Below, in pieces: positions 27,969 through 38,858 of a stretch of 64,000 nt of DNA. Source of the DNA: Sphingopyxis yananensis (GTDB taxonomy: Bacteria > Pseudomonadota > Alphaproteobacteria > Sphingomonadales > Sphingomonadaceae); the NCBI RefSeq assembly GCF_020687785.1, contig NZ_JAJEWI010000005.1, positions 434,001 through 498,000 of the forward strand. Direction: 5' to 3'. The position numbers and the translations under genes are program-made. Each line of letters begins with the position of its first letter. Position 1 is the stretch's first letter. Below the pieces are notes generated by a model that was given only the letters and a program-made list of their open reading frames with translations, had not been told where the DNA came from and ran no database searches.

Positions 27969-29966
27969 TCAATTCACCTGCATCATCAGACGCAGGAGCC
28001 AATTTTGTCCCGCCGCCGCTGATCCGCTCACCACAGGGCTGGGTTGATAGGAACGGCATTCCAGACACATGGCCTGCACCGACCCTGTGCTGGTCAACAA
28101 TTTCAGATCGCTGAACAGGCGTTGCTGCAACAGGCTTTGCTGCGCGCTGGCCAAACCGAATAAATCACGGCGCAACTGCTGTTCGGCATCCTCGTCTTTT
28201 TGCAACAAGCTGGCCAGTACGACCGAAAATGTCGACGGTGTCTTCTCGAAATATTTGGCGTGATAGCTGTTCTGCTTGGCCATGCGCGCGGCGATGGCCA
28301 AGGCACGGTCCAACCCGCCCAGTTCGTCGACCAAGCCCAATTGTTTGGCGGTGGACCCTGCCCAAACGCGCCCTTCGGCAATTTGCTCGATACGCTCAAT
28401 CGGTTGTTTGCGGCTTTGGGCGACCAGACCCGTAAACTGGCCATAAACATGTTCCACACCCGCCTGCATGGTGCGGTTAAACTCGCCATTGGTGCCGCCA
28501 ATCAAGTCGGGCTGGCCGGACATGGGCGTGGTGGCGACACCGTCGCTGGTCACGCCAATTTTGGCTAAGGTCTTTTCAAAGCTGGGCAAAATCCCAAAAA
28601 CGCCAATGGACCCAGTGATGGTCGATGGGTCGGCCACAATATGGTCGGCGGGCGTCGAAATCCAATAACCGCCGGACGCGGCTAAATTGGCCATCGACAC
28701 CACCACAGGCAGCTTCTTGGCTTTGGCGGCCAACAAAGCTTGGCGGATATCCTCGGATGCCAGCACCGAACCACCGGGGGAATCGACGCGCAAGACCAAG
28801 GCCTTGACGCTATCATCCTCTACGGCGTCCAAAATATATTTGGAAATGGTCGCGCCGCCCGCGCTGCCGGGGTTGGCAACGCCGTCCACAATCGTGCCGA
28901 CGACGGGGATCACCGCAATCGCGCTGCCGCTGTTCGCGACCGGATTGGCGCTGACCCAATTGGCCAAGGAAATGGCTTGGAAATCCCCCGCCCGTCCTTT
29001 GCGCTGTGACCCGCTGATTTTGGCGACATGCTGGCCAAAGGCAATGCGCCCGCCCAGCTTGTCTACCAAGGCGGCGTTCAGCGATGCCTTTGCGACATCG
29101 CCCTTGGCCGCGACCACGGCATCGGCCATATTTTGGGTGAAGTCATCAATTTGGGCCTTGGGCCGCGCCTTGCTGACCTGCTGTTTCCAATTTTGCCACA
29201 GTGTGTCGGCATAGGCCTGATTGGCTTGCTTGGCCTCGGGTGATTGGTCGGACCGCAAAAACGGCTCTACGGCGCTTTTAAAGGTGCCGACGCGGTAAAT
29301 ATTGGCGGTAACGCCCAACCGGTCCAACAAACCTTTATAATATAGGCTCGACCCACCGGGGCCGGCCACCATCACGCCGCCATTGGGGTCCGCCCAAATT
29401 TCGCTGGCATGGGCGGCCAATTGGTAACTGTCTGCCGAATAAGCGGTGGCAAAGGCCAGCACCGGTTTTTTGGCCCGCACTACGTCCAGAGCTGTGCCGA
29501 TTTCTGACAAAGACACCTGACCGCCGCCTTGGAATTGATCCAAGTCCAGCACGACCGACGTAATGCGCGAATCATCCGCTGCGCTGCGCAAGGCTTGCAC
29601 GACGTCGCGCGTACGAAATTCAACGGGGGCGGTGCTGCCCGACAGGGCGGCCATAGGGTCGGGTTCGGTCAATTGTTCGGTGATGGTGCCATTTAATTTG
29701 ACCAGCAAAGCCCCGCTGCTGGCCGACACCGCCGCTGTTGGCCGCACGGTCAGCGCCGCAAAAATGACCAAGAAAAACAACAGCAGGAACAAGAGGGCCA
29801 AGCCGTCCTTAATCCCCACCAACACGCCCCACACTTTGCGTGGAAAGCTGGTTGGGCGCGGGGCATAGGTAGAGATACTGTCGGGCGCGGCATGGGCCGC
29901 AACCGGAATACGCCACGGCGGACGGCCATCTTCGGCCATTGGGGTGCTGGGTTCAGACATAGTCAT
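27969..29966 (-). CDS. sppA: Signal peptide peptidase SppA, 67K type
   Basis: A 665-residue membrane protease with one N-terminal transmembrane helix (about 52-74) and two tandem ClpP-like halves. The catalytic Lys230 is in RVGTFKSAVEPF and the nucleophile Ser431 is in NLAASGGYWIS, about 200 residues apart as in the E. coli Lys/Ser dyad enzyme. It degrades cleaved signal peptides in the membrane, facing the periplasm. A second ATG at 29960 is an equally possible start, and neither has a strong ribosome binding site. The upstream SDR gene is 93 bases away. Confidence 0.93.
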   Translation of the reverse strand: MTMSEPSTPMAEDGRPPWRIPVAAHAAPDSISTYAPRPTSFPRKVWGVLVGIKDGLALLFLLLFFLVIFAALTVRPTAAVSASSGALLVKLNGTITEQLTEPDPMAALSGSTAPVEFRTRDVVQALRSAADDSRITSVVLDLDQFQGGGQVSLSEIGTALDVVRAKKPVLAFATAYSADSYQLAAHASEIWADPNGGVMVAGPGGSSLYYKGLLDRLGVTANIYRVGTFKSAVEPFLRSDQSPEAKQANQAYADTLWQNWKQQVSKARPKAQIDDFTQNMADAVVAAKGDVAKASLNAALVDKLGGRIAFGQHVAKISGSQRKGRAGDFQAISLANWVSANPVANSGSAIAVIPVVGTIVDGVANPGSAGGATISKYILDAVEDDSVKALVLRVDSPGGSVLASEDIRQALLAAKAKKLPVVVSMANLAASGGYWISTPADHIVADPSTITGSIGVFGILPSFEKTLAKIGVTSDGVATTPMSGQPDLIGGTNGEFNRTMQAGVEHVYGQFTGLVAQSRKQPIERIEQIAEGRVWAGSTAKQLGLVDELGGLDRALAIAARMAKQNSYHAKYFEKTPSTFSVVLASLLQKDEDAEQQLRRDLFGLASAQQSLLQQRLFSDLKLLTSTGSVQAMCLECRSYQPSPVVSGSAAAGQNWLLRLMMQVN

Positions 29967-30059
29967 TAATTAAGCCGATGCGCACGGCTTGGCAATCAAG
30001 CGATGGCGGGCTGAACCCATTGCGGCTTAAAGGTGCCGCGTCACGCCGCAGGGCGTGAT

Positions 30060-30998
30060 TCACATCCATTTTTCAGCGCGATACCATGATGCTGTTTGGC
30101 GCAAGGCACTATTTGTGTCGGTTTGCGCCTGCCACAGCGATGCGGGCGGGCGGGCATGATTGCTGACGACCCAATCGGGGTGCGCGATATAGGCGGCGCG
30201 GTCGCGCGTCAGCTTGGCCTTTTTCCCGCGAAACAACATGTCCAATCGGGCGACATTGTTCAGCAAAAAGGCGTTGGACGTCAGGCGCAGCCATATTTTT
30301 TTGCCCACCGCATCGGCAATGGCATCGGCAAATTCGCGGTGCGTCCAGCCATGGCTCCGCCCATCATCGGGTTCGTAAACGGCCCCAGCGGACAGGCCGT
30401 GTCTGTCATCCGCCAATGTCACCAGCAAGCGCGCCAAATCCGTCACGAAAATGCCCGACATACGCCCTGGCGGCGGCAGCAATTGCAATCCGCGCTGGGC
30501 CATGCGGAACAGATCCAGCATTTCTGTGTCGCGCGGGCCGAACACGGCGGGGGGGCGAATGATCGTCCAGTCCAACGCGCTGGCCTTGACCAAATCCTCG
30601 CTCTGCGCCTTGGACCAGCCATATTGGCTGAGCGCGGGCTCGCGGGCCGACAGCGATGAAATATGAATGAAACGGCGGATATTGGCCTGCTGCGTGGCCG
30701 TCAGCATATTTTGCACGGCGTCGATATTGCCAGCCTGAAACCCCGCCAGATCAGGGGCAGACACCACCCCCGCAATATGCAGCACCACGTCCGCGCCGTC
30801 GACCAACTGCGCCAAGGAAGCAGGGGCATCCAGCGCGCCGGACACCCATGTGACGCCGTCCCGCGCGGCTTGGGGGCGGCGGGTCAGGGCGCGGACGTGC
30901 CAGCCCGCCGCCAAGGCTTGGTCCAGAGCCGCGCTGCCCACGAAACCGGTGGCACCCGTCAGGGCCAAAACAGGGGTAGGGGCCAAGGCAGGCGTCAT
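30060..30998 (-). CDS. NAD(P)-dependent extended SDR/epimerase-like protein
   Basis: A 312-residue Rossmann protein with the nucleotide motif TGATGFVG near residues 14-21, ADVVLHIAG, and an active-site pair YxxxK in QYGWSK with upstream HISSLS. It resembles the NDUFA9-like/UDP-sugar-epimerase-like atypical SDRs, whose substrates range from quinone-linked roles to sugars. Its start overlaps the proB stop (ATGA), so it is translated with glutamate 5-kinase. A link to proline metabolism is not known. A 7-bp hairpin (30041-30058) lies just after the stop. Confidence 0.75.
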   Translation of the reverse strand: MTPALAPTPVLALTGATGFVGSAALDQALAAGWHVRALTRRPQAARDGVTWVSGALDAPASLAQLVDGADVVLHIAGVVSAPDLAGFQAGNIDAVQNMLTATQQANIRRFIHISSLSAREPALSQYGWSKAQSEDLVKASALDWTIIRPPAVFGPRDTEMLDLFRMAQRGLQLLPPPGRMSGIFVTDLARLLVTLADDRHGLSAGAVYEPDDGRSHGWTHREFADAIADAVGKKIWLRLTSNAFLLNNVARLDMLFRGKKAKLTRDRAAYIAHPDWVVSNHARPPASLWQAQTDTNSALRQTASWYRAEKWM

Positions 30999-32104
30999 CC
31001 CAGCAAGACCAAATGATCACGGTGAATCATGGTAGCGCGCGGCGCATATCCCAAGGCTTGTTCTTGTGCATCGCGGCCCAGCCCGACAATCAAACCCGCA
31101 TCATGGGCGGGATATTCCACCAAACCCCGCGCAATGATTCGGCCATCGGGGGCGATGACATGCACCACATCACCACGTGCAAAATCCCCTTCGACGGCGC
31201 TGACACCAGCCGCCAGCAAACTCGCCCCTTTGGTCAGGGCTTGCTGGGCCCCCGCATCGACCATGATTTTGCCTTTGGCGGTCAAGCGGCCAGCCAGCCA
31301 TGCTTTGCGGGCACTTGCGCCTTTTTCCGCCACAAAAATGCTGTGGCGGGAGTCGGCATCGCCCAAGGGGCGGGCGGTGCGGCCCGACGATATGGCCAAA
31401 TGCGCGCCCGCCGCATTGGCGATGCGCGCCGCAGATATTTTGGAAATCATGCCGCCGGACCCCATTCCAGACGCCGAACCGCCGTCGGCCATCGCTTCGA
31501 TAGCGGCGTCGATTTTCTCGATACGCGGAATATGCACAGCGTCGGGGTGGGCAGGGTTGCGGTCATACAGGCCGTCGATGTCGGACAACAGCAGCACCGC
31601 ATGGGCGCCCGCCGCCTGTGCAATGCGGGCGGCCAAGCGGTCATTGTCGCCAAAGCGAATTTCCTCGGTCGCCACCGTGTCATTTTCGTTGATGATCGGT
31701 ACAACACCCAAGGATAATAAGCGGTCCAACGTCGCCGCCGCGTTCAAATAGCGCCGCCGATGTTCCAGATCATCCAGCGTCACCAAAATCTGCGCCGCTG
31801 TTAATCCCTGTTCGGCCAGCACCTCTGCCCATGTTTGCGACAGCAAAATTTGTCCGGTGGCAGCGGCGGCCTGTGCGTCTTCCAAGCTGGCGCGGCCACC
31901 CTTGGACAATCCCAAGCGCCGTGCGCCCAGCGCAATCGCGCCCGATGACACCACGGCCACTTGCTGCCCCGCCGCGATGCGGGCCGCAATATCGGCCGCA
32001 ATATCACGCAGCCAATCGCGGCGCACCGCGCCATCAGGGTCAACAAGCAGAGCAGATCCGATTTTGACGATCAGCCGCGAACAGGATGAAGCCGGAAATA
32101 ACAT
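30995..32104 (-). CDS. proB: Glutamate 5-kinase
   Basis: This 369-residue protein has an amino-acid-kinase domain (LIVKIGSALLV near the start, VSSGAIALGARRLG, INENDTVATEEIRFGDND, LLLSDIDGLYDRNP) and a C-terminal PUA domain (about 285-360). It phosphorylates glutamate in the first step of proline synthesis and is usually inhibited by proline. The architecture matches the E. coli type. proA is not adjacent. The exact start is uncertain because no clear Shine-Dalgarno precedes ATG 32104. Confidence 0.95.
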   Translation of the reverse strand: MLFPASSCSRLIVKIGSALLVDPDGAVRRDWLRDIAADIAARIAAGQQVAVVSSGAIALGARRLGLSKGGRASLEDAQAAAATGQILLSQTWAEVLAEQGLTAAQILVTLDDLEHRRRYLNAAATLDRLLSLGVVPIINENDTVATEEIRFGDNDRLAARIAQAAGAHAVLLLSDIDGLYDRNPAHPDAVHIPRIEKIDAAIEAMADGGSASGMGSGGMISKISAARIANAAGAHLAISSGRTARPLGDADSRHSIFVAEKGASARKAWLAGRLTAKGKIMVDAGAQQALTKGASLLAAGVSAVEGDFARGDVVHVIAPDGRIIARGLVEYPAHDAGLIVGLGRDAQEQALGYAPRATMIHRDHLVLLG

Positions 32105-32152
32105 GGTGCGGCGATAGCGCGCATCATCGCCGCCGCCAATGCTATACCGTCA

Positions 32153-33106
32153 TCATCGCTGACGAATGCTGTTGAAACTATAACTGACGGCCAAACCGAT
32201 GCTGGGCTGGTTGCGCGACCCATATTCCCGCGTCACGGGCGAAGATGCTGCATCGCCCACCAAGCGTTCATATTTCGCATAGCCTGCAAGGCCCCATTGC
32301 TCGGTCAATTGAACTTGCGCCGATGCCGCCAACCCCAGCGAATGCACCCCGCCCTTGGGGCGATAGGGGGACAGGGGGCTGGCGGGCGCTGCATCCACCG
32401 CGCGGACACCATAATAGGTGCGGTGAAATTTTCCATCGGCCAAGGTGATGCGCGGTCCGATGGACCATAGCCAATCGTCGCCATGCTGGCGGACATAATC
32501 GGCGCTAATATTGCCGACCCATGCTTGATGGCCCGAAATGGCCTTTCGTGCCTCGGCGCGCAGGCGAATGTCGGGGGTCATCCATGTTTGCGCGCCAACG
32601 CCCAATTCCACGGACCGTTTGACGCTGGGCAAGAATCCGTCCGTATCCGATGCTTTGCGCCGCCCCTGCAAATTGGCGGCCAAGCCAAAGGCCGTGCCCT
32701 TTTTCTCATAGATATTGAACCCAAAGCTTTCATCGGGGGCTTCGAACGGAAAAAACTCGCCGCCGCGTGCGCGGCTATAATCGACAAAGGGGCCAATGCG
32801 CCCGCGATCCGCGCTGGGAAAAGCAGGGCCGAATTGCGGGCCCAAAAATACACGGGTGCGCGATGCTTTGCGGCCCGTTTCGGCATCCGATATTTTGTCA
32901 ATGTCCGCAGGGCTTTGCGCCGCCACTGGTTCGGGCGTCGATTCGGGGGGTGGCCCATATCTCTGTTGGGCTACGGCGGCGGGGGCCAGAACCAGCCCCG
33001 CTAGCGCGATGGCCGTGCCAGCCCAGCAGGACGAGGGCAGCCCAAGAAACGCCGGAATAGGGCGCACCAGAATATGGGGCAGGGCGAAAGGGGACAGCAT
33101 CATCAT
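32153..33106 (-). CDS. MipA/OmpV-like outer membrane protein
   Basis: A 317-residue exported protein. A long signal peptide ends near residues 44-48 (APAAVAQ), followed by a Pro-rich linker. Alternating amphipathic beta-strand pattern with Gly/aromatic endings runs to the C-terminus (SIGLAVSYSFNSIRQR). The segment RVFLGPQFGPAFPSADRGRIGPFVDYSR is in the style of MipA/OmpV proteins, which are scaffold or antigenic barrel proteins with poorly known function. It lies between obgE and proB, with gaps of 92 and 48 bases. The assignment rests on overall pattern rather than one motif. Confidence 0.6.
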   Translation of the reverse strand: MMMLSPFALPHILVRPIPAFLGLPSSCWAGTAIALAGLVLAPAAVAQQRYGPPPESTPEPVAAQSPADIDKISDAETGRKASRTRVFLGPQFGPAFPSADRGRIGPFVDYSRARGGEFFPFEAPDESFGFNIYEKKGTAFGLAANLQGRRKASDTDGFLPSVKRSVELGVGAQTWMTPDIRLRAEARKAISGHQAWVGNISADYVRQHGDDWLWSIGPRITLADGKFHRTYYGVRAVDAAPASPLSPYRPKGGVHSLGLAASAQVQLTEQWGLAGYAKYERLVGDAASSPVTREYGSRNQPSIGLAVSYSFNSIRQR

Positions 33107-33198
33107 AGGATAAACATATCCTCAACCGCCGATATTGTTCCCGCGGTTCATGCTTCCCCTCTCTCTGAGGCCTTAATATGTAGGCGTTTCCGCCATGC

Positions 33199-34284
<1,086 letters not shown>

Positions 34285-34376
34285 TCAAAATAATGCACCT
34301 TGATTCCGGCTAAGGCCTATTTGGGATACCGGCCCAGCCCAATTTGGGCTTCTGGCTCCGCCCGATTTGGTCCGCT

Positions 34377-34985
34377 TTATTCGCCGATTTTCTGATGTTG
34401 CTCGGTCACAAAATTGGTGATGCGGTTGGTCAGCAGCTCCGTCGCCAGACTGCGGGCGGTATCGCGGGGCAAGCCCAGCGCCGTCGCCATTTGTCCCCCC
34501 ACTTGAGCATCGCCCAGCGCCATCAACATCAGTGCCAAAGTATCTTCGCGCAGCAAACGAATTTCATCGGGGCTGGGGCACAGGCTGTCGATCAGCTTGT
34601 GAATCGCTGCGATCACAGGGTCGAGCGCATTTTCATTGCCGCTGTTCAGCATCCATGCCGCCAGCGCGCCGGCGCCGCCTTGGTCGAACGCGTCAAAGGC
34701 CAAATCGACAATTTCGCGGGTATTGCGTTCGCCCGTCGGTGTGGACGCCATTTTTTCGCGAATGGTCGTGCAAACGGTTTCCGCTAAATAGGCCGCCAAC
34801 GCCGATTGCAAGCCAGCGGCGCTACCGAAATGATGCAGCAAATTGGCATGGGTGCGATCAATGCGCGCGCCCACTGCTTTCAAGGTCACGGCCTGCGGTC
34901 CGAACTCGATCAGAATCAAGCGCGCCGCCTCCAGTGCGATGGAACGGCTTTCTTCTGGGCTTAGGCGCTTTCTAATAATTGACAC
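34377..34985 (-). CDS. TetR family transcriptional regulator
   Basis: A 202-residue regulator with an N-terminal TetR HTH (FGPQAVTLKAVGARIDRTHANLLHHFGS, about 28-55) and a helical ligand-binding domain. The start is GTG at 34985 with AGGAAA about 11 bases upstream. It is divergent from the PF10118-type gene, and the imperfect palindrome between them is a plausible operator, so it probably represses that gene and itself. Ligand unknown. Confidence 0.87.
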   Translation of the reverse strand: MSIIRKRLSPEESRSIALEAARLILIEFGPQAVTLKAVGARIDRTHANLLHHFGSAAGLQSALAAYLAETVCTTIREKMASTPTGERNTREIVDLAFDAFDQGGAGALAAWMLNSGNENALDPVIAAIHKLIDSLCPSPDEIRLLREDTLALMLMALGDAQVGGQMATALGLPRDTARSLATELLTNRITNFVTEQHQKIGE

Positions 34986-34994
34986 GAGTGTAAG

Positions 34995-35007
34995 TATTTC
35001 CTAAATA
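34995..35007. promoter_or_regulatory. Candidate TetR operator
   Basis: Perfect inverted repeat TATTT-CCT-AAATA in the 79-base region between the divergent TetR gene and the PF10118-type gene. It is short and AT-rich, so it could arise by chance. Its position, overlapping the regulator's own 5' end, supports an operator role. Confidence 0.35.
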
Positions 35008-35064
35008 TGATCGCCGCACAGGTTGAATGGTGAATTCAGCCTCTCATCCGTGGTGAGGAATAAA

Positions 35065-35943
35065 ATGTCTAGTCATGCCCAATCGCCTACTCCGTCCGAT
35101 TTGTCCATCACGCCGCGCGATTGGCGCTTTGGTCGCGATTTGGGGCAGGGGCGCTGGTGGCTGAACAATGACCCAATCGCCACAGCTTTTCACACCGCTT
35201 TATCCATCACCTTTCCCAAGGGTGAAGCCATGTTTATCGAAGCGGTCAAAGCCCACCGCGACGGTGTAGACGAGAAATTGGCCCGCGAAATCAGGGCCTT
35301 TACTCAGCAAGAGGTGATCCACAGCCGCGAGCATGTGGTGTTCAACCGCCGCGTTGTGGAATCGGGATATGATGTCTCCGAACTGGATGCGCGCGTCGAT
35401 GAAATCATGGCGCTGATCAAACAACGCCCCCAAATCGTCAATCTGGCCGCCACCATCGCGCTGGAACATTATACCGCCATTATGGCAGCCGTGATTCTGA
35501 AACACCCCACCATGTATGACGGTGCCGAGTCGGAATGGGCCAATATGTGGCGCTGGCACGCGATGGAGGAAATTGAGCATAAGGGTGTCGCCTATGACAC
35601 ATGGCTGCATGCCACCAAAGAGTGGAGCCGCTTTCGCCGCTGGCGCATGAAGAGCCTGATGATGCTGGTGATCACCGCCAAATTCTGGCCGGAACGTATT
35701 TCCGGTATGAAAAAGCTGTTGAAACAAGACGGGCTGACGGGCTGGCGCGTCAATATGGGCATCGCGCGTTATTTTCTGGGCAACCCCGGCATATTGCGGC
35801 GTAGTTTCCTGCCGTGGCTGTCCTATTTCCTGCCGGGTTTTCACCCGTGGAACCATGACGACCGCCATTTGATCGGCAAATATGAAAGCGATTATGCGGC
35901 GGCGGTCATGCCGCAACCTGCAACCGCTGCTTCGGGGGCCTAA
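35065..35943 (+). CDS. PF10118-type predicted metal-dependent hydrolase
   Basis: A 292-residue mostly helical protein. Repeated acidic/His motifs suggest a ferritin-like di-metal site: QQEVIHSREHVVFN, ALEHYTAIM, and WRWHAMEEIEHKGVAYD (ExxH pairs). This pattern is typical of the family annotated as predicted metal-dependent hydrolases (PF10118). The reaction is unknown; ferritin-like geometry would also allow an oxidase or desaturase role. ATG 35065 is chosen because GTGAGGAA lies just upstream. Divergent from and probably regulated by the TetR gene. Confidence 0.72.
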   Translation: MSSHAQSPTPSDLSITPRDWRFGRDLGQGRWWLNNDPIATAFHTALSITFPKGEAMFIEAVKAHRDGVDEKLAREIRAFTQQEVIHSREHVVFNRRVVESGYDVSELDARVDEIMALIKQRPQIVNLAATIALEHYTAIMAAVILKHPTMYDGAESEWANMWRWHAMEEIEHKGVAYDTWLHATKEWSRFRRWRMKSLMMLVITAKFWPERISGMKKLLKQDGLTGWRVNMGIARYFLGNPGILRRSFLPWLSYFLPGFHPWNHDDRHLIGKYESDYAAAVMPQPATAASGA

Positions 35944-35982
35944 TCTGGTTGCGCTGGCGGCGCGCGTCATTACTCTAGGCTG

Positions 35983-36516
35983 ATGATTTTTCGCGCGCCC
36001 CCTTTAGAAACCGACCGTTCGCGTATTCGCCTGCGCGAACAGCGTTTGTCAGACAAAGCGGCCCAATTGGCCATGTGGGGCGACCCACGGGTCACCCATT
36101 ATATTGGCGGCGAACCCCAAGTCCCAGAGGTCATCTGGGGAAAATTCCTGAGCGCGGCGGGGCTGTGGCCGGTCATGGGCTATGGCTATTGGGTGTTTGC
36201 AGACCGCGCCAGCGACCGGTTGCTGGGGGGCGGCGGCCTGTCCTATTTCGCCCGCGATATCCCGGAGCTAGAGGGGTATCCCGAGGCTGGCTGGGCGATT
36301 GCTCCCGAATATTGGGGCCAAGGCTATGCCACCGAAGCCATGGTCGCGGCGCTGGCGTGGAGCGATCAACATCTGTCCAGCGAGGTTCGGGCCATTATCG
36401 AACCCGCCCATGGTGCGTCGCTGCGCGTCGCTGAAAAGCTGGGTTTTCGGCGTATTGGTGATTGCCTCTATGTCGACAAGCTGCTGGATATCGTCAGCCG
36501 ACCCCATGGCGGCTGA
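35983..36516 (+). CDS. GNAT family N-acetyltransferase
   Basis: A 177-residue acetyltransferase of the RimJ/RimL-like subgroup. It starts APPLETDRSRIRLRE and contains AGWAIAPEYWGQGYATEA, the acetyl-CoA-binding motif A region, and a final motif B-like segment SLRVAEKLGFRRIG. It transfers acetyl groups to an amine of a small molecule or protein N-terminus; the target is unknown. It lies 39 bases downstream of the PF10118-type gene on the same strand and may share its transcript. Confidence 0.87.
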   Translation: MIFRAPPLETDRSRIRLREQRLSDKAAQLAMWGDPRVTHYIGGEPQVPEVIWGKFLSAAGLWPVMGYGYWVFADRASDRLLGGGGLSYFARDIPELEGYPEAGWAIAPEYWGQGYATEAMVAALAWSDQHLSSEVRAIIEPAHGASLRVAEKLGFRRIGDCLYVDKLLDIVSRPHGG

Positions 36517-36528
36517 TAGCCACGCCGT

Positions 36529-36978
36529 TCAGCCTATCCGTTCGACCAGCAAGACATTGCCATCCGCGCCGATAATCCGCACCTTGGCTCCTTCTGGCGC
36601 GTCATCGCCGCGCACGGTCCATACGCTGTCACCCACGCGGGCGCGGCCACGGCCATTTTCAATCGCTTGGACCAAGGTCACGACATCCCCCACCAAACGG
36701 CCGGTGCGCTGATTCATCAACGGATCGGCAGAGGTGATGGGGTTTTTCGCCAACCAACGCCGCGCCCAATATAGCACGGCAAAGGCCAGCACCGCGAACA
36801 GCCCCAGTTGCAAGGGGATGCTGATATCTAGCAGCCATGCGGCCACCCCCGTGGCGACGGCGGCCAAGCCCAGCCAGACGAGGAAATAGCCCGGCGCCAA
36901 AATCTCCAGCGCCACCAGCAATACACCCAGCGACAGCCACGCCCAATGCGGTTCGATTTGGCCCAGGCCGTCCATCAT
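36529..36978 (-). CDS. NfeD-like membrane protein
   Basis: A 149-residue protein with two to three N-terminal transmembrane helices (about 13-70) and a C-terminal OB-fold domain beginning [15 protein letters not shown] and containing GDSVWTVRG. This is the short NfeD form (YbbK/YbbL type) that partners SPFH proteins. Its ATG overlaps the stop of the SPFH gene (ATGA), so the two are made together at the inner membrane, probably as a microdomain scaffold. Confidence 0.85.
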   Translation of the reverse strand: MMDGLGQIEPHWAWLSLGVLLVALEILAPGYFLVWLGLAAVATGVAAWLLDISIPLQLGLFAVLAFAVLYWARRWLAKNPITSADPLMNQRTGRLVGDVVTLVQAIENGRGRARVGDSVWTVRGDDAPEGAKVRIIGADGNVLLVERIG

Positions 36979-37922
36979 GGGCGGTCCTTGCTGGGCAAAC
37001 CATCATGGGCTTTGCTCGACAAAGCGTCTTTGGCCAATTCGCCGATGCCGCCCAAAGTGCCAATCAATTGTGTTGCCTCTACGGGGAATAGGATGGTTTT
37101 GGCATTGGGGCTGGTCGCAAATTGGCTGACCGCATCGACATATTTTTGCGCGATAAAATAGTTGATCGCTTGCGCATTGCCATTGGCAATGGCGTCGGAC
37201 ACCATTTGCGTCGCCTTGGCTTCAGCCTCGGCTTCGCGTTCGCGGGCTTCGGCGTCGCGAAAGGCGGCTTCGCGCCGGCCCTCGGCTTGCAAAATCTGGC
37301 CTTGCTTCTCGCCCTCAGCGCGCAAAATTTCCGATGCACGCAGGCCCTCTGCCTCCAAAATCGCGGCGCGTTTCTCGCGCTCGGCCTTCATCTGGCGGGC
37401 CATGGCGTTGCTGATATCGGCGGGTGGGCGAATATCCTTAATTTCCACACGGGTAATTTTAATACCCCATGGGCTGGTCGCATCATCGACGACATGCAAC
37501 AGGCGCGCGTTAATCTCGTCGCGCTTGGACAGCGTTTCATCCAAATCCATGCTGCCCATGACGGTGCGCAAATTGGTGGTCGTCAGGTTCATGATCGACA
37601 GATACAGGTCGCTGACCTCATATGCCGCTTTGCCTGCGTCCAGCACTTGAAAGAAGACCACGCCGTCAACGGCAACCATCGCATTGTCTTTGGTGATGAT
37701 TTCTTGGCCGGGAATATCCAGCACTTGTTCCATCATATTCACTTTGCGGCCAACACGATCAAAGATGGGCACAATGAAATTCAGGCCGGGCTGGGCTGTG
37801 TGCGTAAAACGCCCGAACCGCTCGATGGTATAGCTATAGCCCTGCCGCACAGGGGTCAGTGCCCAAATCAGGAAAATGATGGCAAAGCCCACCAAGATCA
37901 GCGCGAACAGCATGGACGGCAT
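36975..37922 (-). CDS. qmcA: SPFH/Band 7 protein, QmcA/stomatin type
   Basis: A 315-residue membrane-anchored protein. One N-terminal helix (2-20) is followed by the SPFH domain ([27 protein letters not shown] through [12 protein letters not shown]) and a long charged coiled coil ([28 protein letters not shown]). This is the prohibitin/stomatin architecture that forms large rings and controls membrane proteases. The NfeD-like partner follows with overlapping codons. Confidence 0.9.
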   Translation of the reverse strand: MPSMLFALILVGFAIIFLIWALTPVRQGYSYTIERFGRFTHTAQPGLNFIVPIFDRVGRKVNMMEQVLDIPGQEIITKDNAMVAVDGVVFFQVLDAGKAAYEVSDLYLSIMNLTTTNLRTVMGSMDLDETLSKRDEINARLLHVVDDATSPWGIKITRVEIKDIRPPADISNAMARQMKAEREKRAAILEAEGLRASEILRAEGEKQGQILQAEGRREAAFRDAEAREREAEAEAKATQMVSDAIANGNAQAINYFIAQKYVDAVSQFATSPNAKTILFPVEATQLIGTLGGIGELAKDALSSKAHDGLPSKDRP

Positions 37923-37978
37923 CCTCCCCCAAATGAAATCATCGCTTCCTTATTGCGCTAAATCCGCAGCTTTGCCAG

Positions 37979-38800
37979 ATGGGAATGATGAACGATATTG
38001 GCTTTGCTCCTCGCTCCTTGCTTTATGTCCCCGGTTCCAACGCCCGCGCGCTGGAAAAGGCCAAGGCTCTGTCCGCCGATCTGGTGATCATTGATCTGGA
38101 AGACGCCGTCCCCGCCGACCGCAAAGCAGAGGCGCGCTCCGCGATGCGGGCCGCCGTTGAAGCGGGCTTTGGCGACAAGAAAGTCGCCGTGCGGGTCAAT
38201 GCCACCGGCCACGGCGCACAGGCCGACGATCTGGCCGCTTTGGCGGGATTGACGCTGGACGCGGTGGTCCTGCCCAAGGTCGACAGCCCGCAAGATGTGC
38301 GGGCGCTGGACGCGGTGCCCTTTCCCATTTTCGCGATGATCGAAACACCAACCGGCGTTTTTAACGCCCAAAGCATTGCCGCCGATGCCCATGTTGCGGG
38401 CCTGATCGCGGGGCTCAATGATCTGTCTTATGAATTGAAATTGCCCGACGCGATGGATCGCGGGGCGATGGCGCTGTCGATTCAAATGATCGTGCTGGCC
38501 GCCCGTGCGGGCCAAATTTTCTGCTTTGATGGCGTTTATAACGCCATTGATGACGGTGATGGTTTCGCCGCCGAAGCCGTCGAGGGGCATAGACTGGGCT
38601 TTGATGGCAAGACCTTGATTCACCCCAGCCAAGTCGACCCATGCAACGCCATTTTCTCCCCCAGCGAGCGCGATATTGCGGCGGCACAGGCTTTGGTCGC
38701 GGCGGCCACGGGCGGCGCACAGCGCCATGAGGGTCGGATGATTGAGGATATGCATGTCGCGGCGGCGCGGGCCTTGCTGGAACGAGCGGGCCGCGCCTAA
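37979..38800 (+). CDS. HpcH/HpaI aldolase/citrate lyase family (CitE-like CoA ester lyase)
   Basis: A 273-residue TIM-barrel protein with the CitE-like signatures RSLLYVPGSNARALEKA, DLVIIDLEDAVP (metal-binding Glu/Asp region), RVNATGH, and MIETPTGVFNA. It ends with GKTLIHPSQVDPCNAIFSPS. Relatives cleave malyl-CoA or citramalyl-CoA, or act as malate synthase-like enzymes, so the substrate is open. It is a single gene, without citrate lyase alpha or gamma subunits, so it is not a classical citrate lyase. ATGs at 37985 and 37988 are alternative starts. Confidence 0.82.
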   Translation: MGMMNDIGFAPRSLLYVPGSNARALEKAKALSADLVIIDLEDAVPADRKAEARSAMRAAVEAGFGDKKVAVRVNATGHGAQADDLAALAGLTLDAVVLPKVDSPQDVRALDAVPFPIFAMIETPTGVFNAQSIAADAHVAGLIAGLNDLSYELKLPDAMDRGAMALSIQMIVLAARAGQIFCFDGVYNAIDDGDGFAAEAVEGHRLGFDGKTLIHPSQVDPCNAIFSPSERDIAAAQALVAAATGGAQRHEGRMIEDMHVAAARALLERAGRA

Positions 38801-38858
38801 CGCACGCCATGCGCCATATGTCCACGCTATCGGCTTGATGGGGCGGGGCGGTCATGCC

